In this document: positions 1 through 4,574 of the stretch, in pieces | How the letters are laid out: each line of letters begins with the position of its first letter | Numbering within the stretch: the stretch's first letter is position 1 | Source of the DNA: Patescibacteria group bacterium | GTDB lineage: Bacteria > Patescibacteriota > Microgenomatia > PFEM01 > JAHIFH01 | DNA length: 13,703 nt | NCBI GenBank assembly: GCA_018900995.1 | Contig: JAHIFH010000006.1 | Coordinates: 1 to 13,703, forward strand | Reading direction: 5' to 3' | Translations under genes and position numbers: made by a program | Notes under the pieces: model-generated | The model's database searches: none | What the model was told of the DNA's origin: nothing | The model's input: the letters and a program-made list of their open reading frames with translations, nothing else

Positions 1-516
1 GCCGTCCAGTTCGCTCGAGAAAATAAAATTCCCTATCTCGGGCTTTGTTTTGGGATGCAAATGGCAGTGATTGAATTTGGCCGGCATGTTTTAGGACTTA
101 AAAGAGCTAACTCAACTGAAGTTAACTCTCGCACTCCTCATTCGGTAATTCACATTATGCCGGACCAAAAGGAATATCTGGAAAAGAAGCAATACGGAGG
201 GACAATTCGCCTCGGAGCTTGGAAATGCAAGATAAAAGCAAATAGCTTATTGCATATGGCGTATAGAAAAACAGGAATTATTTACGAACGACATCGCCAC
301 CGATACGAATTTAATAATCAATATCGGAGGAGGTTTGAGAAAGCAGGAATGAAAATCGTTGGTGTTTCTCCGGATGGAAAGTTGGTGGAAGCGGTAGAGA
401 TTCCCGACCACCCCTTTTTTGTGGGCACCCAATTTCATCCTGAATATAAGTCTCGACCATTATCACCTCATCCATTATTTTTAGAATTTATCAAAGCAGT
501 AATTAAAAAGAGATGA
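1..516 (+). CDS. pyrG: CTP synthase, C-terminal glutaminase part (5'-truncated by window)
   Basis: CTP synthase makes CTP from UTP, ATP and glutamine. Only its C-terminal class I glutamine amidotransferase domain is visible: 171 residues, open at the left edge in frame 1. The nucleophile elbow reads LGLCFGMQ with the Cys codon at 46-48 (the family usually has LGICLGMQ), and the other catalytic residues lie in GTQFHPE, His at 436-438 and Glu at 442-444. The region around RHRHRYEFN and the ending HPLFLEFIKA are typical of PyrG and unlike the GATases of GuaA or CarA. The first in-frame ATG (55) lies inside the conserved elbow and is not the gene start. The stop overlaps the next ATG by 4 nt (ATGA), which indicates translational coupling. 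Gene identity is near certain; the N-terminal synthetase domain lies outside the window. Confidence 0.96.
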   Translation, partial: AVQFARENKIPYLGLCFGMQMAVIEFGRHVLGLKRANSTEVNSRTPHSVIHIMPDQKEYLEKKQYGGTIRLGAWKCKIKANSLLHMAYRKTGIIYERHRHRYEFNNQYRRRFEKAGMKIVGVSPDGKLVEAVEIPDHPFFVGTQFHPEYKSRPLSPHPLFLEFIKAVIKKR

Positions 517-1136
517 AACATGAATATCTCGGTCCATTAGAAATTGCTCTTGTTCAAAGAGTGAGGCAAGCCTTTCTTGATGAGGCAATAGTGAATGATG
601 TCGAAAGAGGATTCATTTCTGCCCCTTCCACCAATCAACTGCGTGATCCAGAACTCCAACAATGTGTTGCGAGGATAATTGCGGCTGAATTTGGAGGGGT
701 TAAAATAGATAAGATTTTTGGCATTCCCATTTCCGGTATCCCTTTGGCAACAGCTACTGCCGCTTTAATACCAGGCGTGAAAGAGATTCCTACCCGGAAA
801 GGAGTAAATACGCCTGGTTCTTGGGAAAATGTTTTTACTGCCGAAGTTGAATCCTTTACCACAGAAGTAACAAGTTCGATAAAATACTCATATGTTGAAC
901 CAAAAGATAGAATATTGGTAGTCGACGATATCTGTGCTTATGGCAATACAGCGGTTGAGGTAATTCGGTCTCTACTTAATGACGCTCAAGCAGAAGTGGT
1001 TGGTTTGGCTGTTTGGTGGGATAAGATTTTTCAAGGAGGACTTAAAAGAGTTGAGGAAGAGTTTAGAATGGAAGCGTTTTCTGTTGTTCGGGTAAAAGAA
1101 ATAAGAAATAATGGAGAAATAATTTTATTGGAATAA
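513..1136 (+). CDS. Type I phosphoribosyltransferase, substrate unassigned
   Basis: A 207-residue soluble protein with the PRPP-binding signature of type I phosphoribosyltransferases: ILVVDDICAYGNTA at residues 134-147, four hydrophobics and two acids followed by the loop that grips the 5'-phosphate. An earlier glycine-rich stretch, IFGIPISGIPLA at 68-79, fits the PRTase PPi loop. Enzymes of this fold join a purine or pyrimidine base to PRPP, or act as PRPP-sensing regulators. The gene overlaps pyrG by 4 nt and abuts the GMP synthetase gene (its stop is directly followed by ATG), so a role in nucleobase salvage, perhaps xanthine or hypoxanthine, is reasonable. The base-specificity hood is not recognisable by eye. 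Fold assignment is firm; substrate is inference. Confidence 0.85.
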   Translation: MKHEYLGPLEIALVQRVRQAFLDEAIVNDVERGFISAPSTNQLRDPELQQCVARIIAAEFGGVKIDKIFGIPISGIPLATATAALIPGVKEIPTRKGVNTPGSWENVFTAEVESFTTEVTSSIKYSYVEPKDRILVVDDICAYGNTAVEVIRSLLNDAQAEVVGLAVWWDKIFQGGLKRVEEEFRMEAFSVVRVKEIRNNGEIILLE

Positions 1137-2069
1137 ATGATGAAGGTTGAACGATTTATCAAATACCAGATTTTAAAAATTAAAAAAGAAGTTGATGATC
1201 AAAAAGCCGTAGTAGCCTGCTCTGGTGGTGTGGATAGTGTCACCTGTACAATTCTTGGTCAAAAAGCTCTGGGTAACAACCTAGTGGCTGTTTTCATTGA
1301 CGATGGTTTAATGCGAGAGGGTGAGCCAAAGGAAGTGGTTGAACTTCTAAGAAAGTTTGGGGTGAAAACGAAGTTGATTCGCGCTCAAAGACGATTTTTT
1401 CAGGCTCTTAAAGGCAAAATTGACCCTGAGAAAAAGAGAAAAGCTTTTCGGGAAGTTTTCTATCAAGTTTTAGGTGAAACAGTTAAAAAAGAAAAAGCAA
1501 AATTTTTAATTCAAGGAACAATTAAGGCTGATGTTATTGAGACCAAAGGAAAAATTAAGACCCAACACAATGTTTTAGAACAAATCGGGATTAATCCGAA
1601 GAAATATGGTTTATCTATAGTTGAGCCGTTGAAAGCTCTTTTCAAGCCTGATGTTAGAAAAGTTGCCAGAAACCTGGGTTTGCCAAAAGAAGTTTGGGAT
1701 CGGATGCCTTTCCCTGGACCAGGTTTAGCAACCAGGATTGTAGGCGAGGTTACACCTAAAAAGACAAAAATTATCCGAAAGGCAACAAGAATTGTTGAAG
1801 AAGAATTGACAAAGTATTTTCCTTTTCAGGCATTTGCTGTTCTTTTGGCGGATAAGGCCACTGGAGTTACAAAAGGCAGGCGGACTTTTGGCAATATAAT
1901 TGTTATCCGTTCAGTCGATTCTAAGGATGTAATCAAAGCTTCGGTTAGCAAAATTCCCTTGGCAAAGCTTTGTCAAATTCAAAGAAGAATTGTAGGAGAA
2001 GTTCCTGAAGTGAACAGAGTTCTTTTTGACCTCACTCCTAAACCGCCAGCAACGATTGAATATGTTTAG
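1137..2069 (+). CDS. guaA: GMP synthetase ATP-pyrophosphatase subunit (no glutaminase domain)
   Basis: This enzyme adenylylates XMP and aminates it to GMP. The 310-residue protein has the PP-loop SGGVDS at residues 29-34, a family-typical FPGPGLATRIVGEV block and the C-terminal dimerisation domain ending in TPKPPATIEYV, matching the conserved end of GuaA. It begins only about 20 residues before the PP-loop, so the N-terminal class I amidotransferase domain of ordinary bacterial GuaA (about 525 residues in total) is absent. This is the two-subunit form best known from archaea (GuaAb). No matching GuaAa gene is in the window, so ammonia must come from a partner encoded elsewhere or from free ammonia. 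It starts directly after the preceding PRTase stop; the second codon is also ATG and could be the true start. No strong Shine-Dalgarno is seen, fitting coupled translation. Confidence 0.93.
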   Translation: MMKVERFIKYQILKIKKEVDDQKAVVACSGGVDSVTCTILGQKALGNNLVAVFIDDGLMREGEPKEVVELLRKFGVKTKLIRAQRRFFQALKGKIDPEKKRKAFREVFYQVLGETVKKEKAKFLIQGTIKADVIETKGKIKTQHNVLEQIGINPKKYGLSIVEPLKALFKPDVRKVARNLGLPKEVWDRMPFPGPGLATRIVGEVTPKKTKIIRKATRIVEEELTKYFPFQAFAVLLADKATGVTKGRRTFGNIIVIRSVDSKDVIKASVSKIPLAKLCQIQRRIVGEVPEVNRVLFDLTPKPPATIEYV

Positions 2070-2073
2070 TTTG

Positions 2074-2082
2074 TGCTAAAAT
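2074..2082 (+). promoter_or_regulatory. Extended -10 promoter, leaderless start of the APRT-like gene
   Basis: TGCTAAAAT is a TG-extended -10 element (hexamer 2077-2082) with only 6 nt before the GTG at 2089. A weak -35-like TTGAAT lies at 2056-2061 with 15 nt spacing. Transcription would begin at or next to the start codon, so the mRNA should be leaderless. No Shine-Dalgarno is present. Confidence 0.6.
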
Positions 2083-2088
2083 AGTTTT

Positions 2089-2619
2089 GTGGACTATTAT
2101 ACTCTCAAGCTTTGTGGTTTAACTCGCAAGCTGCCTATTGTTTCTTTAGGACCAAAATTAAAAATAGCCTCCTTTAACCTTTTAGGTGATGGTGAACTGG
2201 TAGAAAAAGTGGCGGAAGGACTAGCCAAAGAAATTAAAAAATTTGATTTTGATTATCTTGTTGGTCCAGAGGTGAAAGTTGTTCCCTTACTGCAAGTTTT
2301 ATCTAAGAAGCTGGGTAAATCTCGTTATGTGATTCTGCGCAAAAATATCATGGGTTATATGGTGAAGCCAGTGACTAACAAAACCAAGCCAACTTTGGTT
2401 CTTAATGGACCCGATGCGAAAATCCTAAAAGGAAAAAAAGTTTTGATTATTGATGATGTTGTTTCTACTGGAAGGACAATTAGAGTGGTAAGAGAGCTGA
2501 TGAAAATGATTAACGCTGAAGTGGTTGGGGCGATGGCGGTTTTGAAACAAGGAGAAAAACAAGAGGACTTTGAGATTCCTTTTTCTTTTCTTGGGAAACT
2601 TCCACTTTTTGGGGCTTAG
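2089..2619 (+). CDS. Adenine phosphoribosyltransferase-like protein
   Basis: A 176-residue type I phosphoribosyltransferase with a textbook PRPP motif, VLIIDDVVSTGRT, at residues 118-130. Overall length and layout (N-terminal arm, LVGPEVKVVPLLQVL near 57-71, PRPP loop, short C-terminal strands) resemble adenine phosphoribosyltransferase and related purine PRTases, which convert a free base plus PRPP to the nucleotide. The start is GTG at 2089, just downstream of an extended -10 box and without a ribosome binding site. It ends the nucleotide block that begins with pyrG; the next feature is a separate promoter at 2638. The base specificity (adenine versus hypoxanthine/guanine) cannot be fixed from the sequence alone. 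Confidence 0.82.
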   Translation: MDYYTLKLCGLTRKLPIVSLGPKLKIASFNLLGDGELVEKVAEGLAKEIKKFDFDYLVGPEVKVVPLLQVLSKKLGKSRYVILRKNIMGYMVKPVTNKTKPTLVLNGPDAKILKGKKVLIIDDVVSTGRTIRVVRELMKMINAEVVGAMAVLKQGEKQEDFEIPFSFLGKLPLFGA

Positions 2620-2637
2620 TACTACTCAAATTGCCCC

Positions 2638-2666
2638 TTGACAAGGTTTTCACAGATTGTTATGGT
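2638..2666 (+). promoter_or_regulatory. Sigma70-type promoter before the ECF island leader
   Basis: A consensus TTGACA (2638-2643) is followed after 17 nt by TATGGT (2661-2666). Transcription would start near 2673, giving a short leader that runs into the terminator at 2780-2809. It is one of the best -35/-10 pairs in the window and the only convincing promoter seen upstream of the 2877-6599 cassette. Confidence 0.6.
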
Positions 2667-2707
2667 GAGATTGTCAGAACAATATTACCTTTAAGCCGAG
2701 GATAAAA

Positions 2708-2797
2708 ATGGGCAGGAAAAATAAATTGGCTATCAGTTTTTTTGTTGAAAATCATCTTAATTTAGTTTTTCTTAATCAGAAAGCGCCTGTAAAATAG
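2708..2797 (+). CDS. Possible 29-codon leader peptide
   Basis: This short ORF reads MGRKNKLAISFFVENHLNLV and continues to 29 residues with a TAG at 2795-2797. GAGG at 2697-2700 sits 7 nt before its ATG, a usable Shine-Dalgarno, and a good promoter lies 40-70 nt upstream. The stop codon falls in the loop of the intrinsic terminator at 2780-2809, so a ribosome reaching it would sit on the terminator stem. That geometry fits a leader peptide controlling read-through into the downstream cassette, or a translated small protein. There is no run of one regulatory codon. Alternatively the segment is a non-coding RNA of about 135 nt. I recognise no homolog. Confidence 0.35.
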   Translation: MGRKNKLAISFFVENHLNLVFLNQKAPVK

Positions 2798-2809
2798 CGG
2801 CGCTTTTTT
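2780..2809 (+). terminator. Intrinsic terminator/attenuator before the ECF island
   Basis: AAAGCGCC (2780-2787) pairs with GGCGCTTT (2799-2806) around an 11-nt loop, and T residues run through 2804-2809. It lies between the promoter at 2638 and the cassette starting at 2877. It therefore either ends a short transcript or acts as an attenuator for the cassette. Confidence 0.8.
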
Positions 2810-2876
2810 GTTCTTTGACAAGTTAATATCAGCAGGAAATCAGAATTCCTTATTACAACCGAAAGGAGAAGAGGAA

Positions 2877-3611
2877 GTGAAAAACAAGCAGCAAATAAGA
2901 GGAGAGGTTTGGAAAAGCTTAAGGGAAGTTGCCCTTCCTGACAGTCGCTTCCATTTCGAGTTCAGCGAATTTATTCCAGATTTCGAAGGAAGCAAGGCGG
3001 CTCTGGCTAAGTTGCTAGCTCTTTCATTGTATCGTGATTCAACGCTCATTTTCATCACGCCAGATAACTGCCTTGAAGGACTCAGGACACAGGCGCTACG
3101 AGATGGAAAAAGGATTCTCGTTCCTACATATGGCATTCGGAGAGGGTTTGTGAAACTTAGTCCCGATGAGATGTCAAGGGGGAAAGAAGAATATGCTTCT
3201 TGGCTCGATGGACTGGAGCGGATGGGGCGGCACGTCTCGTTGACTGAAATCCAACAGCTAGGGCCGATTGATTTTCTCGTTAGTGGCGCTAGCGTGATTA
3301 ACCATCAAGGAGTCAGATTTGGTAAAGGTCATGGCTTTTTTGATCTCGAGTGGGCAATACTCTTCGAGATCGGAGTCGTGGATGAGACGACACCAGTACT
3401 GGCTTTTGTCCATGACTGCCAAGTCATAGAGACAGTGCTTGAACCATCGGCTTTTGACACCGTCTGCGACTTTATCATTACCCCCTCGCGTATCATTGAA
3501 ATAAAGAATCCCACCAAGCCTTCAGTTGGAATCCTCTGGGAAAAGCTAGCTCCTGGGATGCTTGACAATATTTCTCCGCTCCGAGAATTGCAACGGATGC
3601 TGGAGAAGTAA
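2877..3611 (+). CDS. 5-formyltetrahydrofolate cyclo-ligase-like protein (COG0212 / MTHFSD-like paralog)
   Basis: True 5-formylTHF cyclo-ligase converts 5-formylTHF to 5,10-methenylTHF using ATP. This 244-residue relative shows the family core at residues 145-159 (GVRFGKGHGFFDLEW), where canonical enzymes have a G-R-L-G-[RK]-G-G-G-Y-Y-D-R pattern. A distal block around VHDCQVIETV and DFIITPSRII matches the usual Q-lysine/threonine region. The KGHGFFDLEW form is that of the MTHFSD/COG0212 paralogs, which comparative genomics has linked to thiamin metabolism, so it may not be a real cyclo-ligase. The GTG at 2877 is chosen because AAAGGAG lies 9 nt upstream; a longer in-frame TTG at 2808 would sit in the terminator. 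It leads a GC-richer cassette with an ECF transporter, which suggests a vitamin-related role. Confidence 0.8.
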   Translation: MKNKQQIRGEVWKSLREVALPDSRFHFEFSEFIPDFEGSKAALAKLLALSLYRDSTLIFITPDNCLEGLRTQALRDGKRILVPTYGIRRGFVKLSPDEMSRGKEEYASWLDGLERMGRHVSLTEIQQLGPIDFLVSGASVINHQGVRFGKGHGFFDLEWAILFEIGVVDETTPVLAFVHDCQVIETVLEPSAFDTVCDFIITPSRIIEIKNPTKPSVGILWEKLAPGMLDNISPLRELQRMLEK

Positions 3612-3636
3612 CCAAAAATTCTCAAAGGAGGTGACT

Positions 3637-3744
3637 ATGAGCCAAGCTTGGCTTCCCCCTCAGCCGGAAAAGTGGAGGCGGGCTCACCAGTCTGGTGAGA
3701 GAAATATCCACATAACACAGTCTTATAAGGAGGAACTTCAGTGA
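3637..3744 (+). CDS. 35-residue ORF coupled to the ECF S component, unrecognised
   Basis: ATG at 3637 follows a near-perfect Shine-Dalgarno, AAAGGAGGTGA, with 3 nt between them. The ORF encodes 35 mainly polar residues beginning MSQAWLPPQPEKWRRAH, with two Trp and no membrane segment. Its TGA (3742-3744) overlaps the GTG start of the S-component gene at 3741 in a GTGA junction, the standard layout of translational coupling. The coding DNA contains a 14-nt perfect palindrome and a 7-bp hairpin. It may be a small subunit or regulator of the transporter, or a leader peptide whose translation opens the S-component start. No homolog recognised; coding status rests on the ribosome binding site and overlap. 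Confidence 0.5.
   Translation: MSQAWLPPQPEKWRRAHQSGERNIHITQSYKEELQ
3640..3699 (+). promoter_or_regulatory. Structured mRNA leader of the S-component gene
   Basis: Two symmetrical elements lie close together. AGCCAAGCTTGGCT (3640-3653) is a perfect palindrome starting 3 nt after the small-ORF ATG. CTCACCA (3683-3689) pairs with TGGTGAG (3693-3699) around a 3-nt loop. They may shape the transcript between the two ribosome binding sites, or the palindrome may be an operator. They match no riboswitch class I know. Confidence 0.35.
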
Positions 3745-4502
3745 CAACCTCAGAGTATGTTGCTAAGCGCGATCCGGCTCTAAGAGTCGTTTTCGCGGTG
3801 TTCATGGGGGTGGCAATTGCTGCTGTTGGCGCGATGATGATGACCATTGGCTCTTCACCGACGGTTAAGGGGGCCAGTTTCATCTGGCTTCCCGCTGCAC
3901 TCCAGCTAGTGGCTGGTGTCTGGCTAGGTCCCTTGCTAGGAGGGTTAGCAGGAGGACTGGGAGCTTACGCAGCTGGCATATTTGCTTACGGTGGTTGGGG
4001 AATCGTTGATATCATCATGAACCCAATCGCCGGCGGCTTCGCCAATGCGATGCTTCCCTACTTCTTGTTCAAAGCCCTTAGAGTGGACCCGACCTTGGGG
4101 GTGGAAAAGCCAAGAGATGTTTTGTCTGGAGCGGGTCGGATGCTCCTCTTGGCCGTTCTAGTTCTGGCAGCCGGGCTGCTAAACATTCTGCTCAACTTGC
4201 CCATGCCCTGGGGATTCGGACTTCCCTTAGTAGTGTTGTTCGTTGGTGCGCCAGCCCTCCTCAAAGGACTAGAGCTGAATCGCCGCCACTTCTTCTCGGC
4301 CATTGGCATCGCCATCTTCATCTGCGCGGTGAGTGCTTTCATCGGCGCCATCGGAGCAACGGTTGGTGGCAAGCCGTTCATGGCAGCAGTGGTGGACCCA
4401 GGAATTGGCTGGTTCAGTGGCGATACGGTCTCCGCCATCCTAGGTCTCTACCTGCTACCTCTCTATACTCAACGACTGCGAGACGCAGGGATCGCTGAGT
4501 AG
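3741..4502 (+). CDS. ECF-type vitamin transporter S component (substrate-binding membrane protein)
   Basis: A 253-residue, very hydrophobic protein with about six membrane spans (around residues 15-35, 48-72, 75-110, 133-150, 160-175 and 185-240). ECF S components bind a vitamin or its precursor and hand it across the membrane with EcfT and two ATPases. Gly/Ala-rich helices, an AxxxA patch at 27-31 that could face EcfT, and the fused EcfT-EcfA-EcfA gene immediately downstream support this. It starts with GTG, selected by AAGGAGG at 3727-3733 and by the 4-nt overlap with the preceding small ORF. I cannot assign it to a named S family from sequence. The adjacent COG0212-type gene favours thiamin or a precursor, with folate as the alternative. 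The stretch 3901-3960 is 36/60 GC, far above the flanking genes. Confidence 0.8.
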   Translation: MTTSEYVAKRDPALRVVFAVFMGVAIAAVGAMMMTIGSSPTVKGASFIWLPAALQLVAGVWLGPLLGGLAGGLGAYAAGIFAYGGWGIVDIIMNPIAGGFANAMLPYFLFKALRVDPTLGVEKPRDVLSGAGRMLLLAVLVLAAGLLNILLNLPMPWGFGLPLVVLFVGAPALLKGLELNRRHFFSAIGIAIFICAVSAFIGAIGATVGGKPFMAAVVDPGIGWFSGDTVSAILGLYLLPLYTQRLRDAGIAE

Positions 4503-4506
4503 GCCC

Positions 4507-4551
4507 GTGGGGACGGGTAGTTAGTTTGTTTCCTCTGCTATCCGTCCCCAC
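4507..4551 (+). terminator. Strong 14-bp hairpin between S component and energizing module
   Basis: Positions 4507-4520 (GTGGGGACGGGTAG) pair with 4538-4551 (CTATCCGTCCCCAC), with a single G-U and a 17-nt loop. The T run that follows is short (TTTT at 4555-4558). It could be a partial terminator that lowers the dose of the downstream EcfTAA gene, or a stem protecting the 3' end of the upstream message. It lies 24 nt before the EcfTAA start. Confidence 0.55.
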
Positions 4552-4574
4552 ATCTTTTAGAAATGGAGGAAATG

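Noticed and set aside
2815..2843. TTGACA at 2815-2820 as a second promoter for the cassette
   Set aside because: No acceptable -10 hexamer occurs 15-19 nt downstream (AATCAG at 17).
2808..2876. Upstream TTG start for the COG0212-type gene
   Set aside because: TTG 2808 lies within the T run of the terminator; the GTG at 2877 has a good AAAGGAG, and the extra 23 residues show no family similarity.
2643..2877. TPP or tetrahydrofolate riboswitch upstream of the vitamin cassette
   Set aside because: I looked for the CTGAGA and ACCTGA/CTGGGTAAT-type TPP core and for folate-riboswitch cores and saw neither; only a promoter, mini-ORF and terminator.
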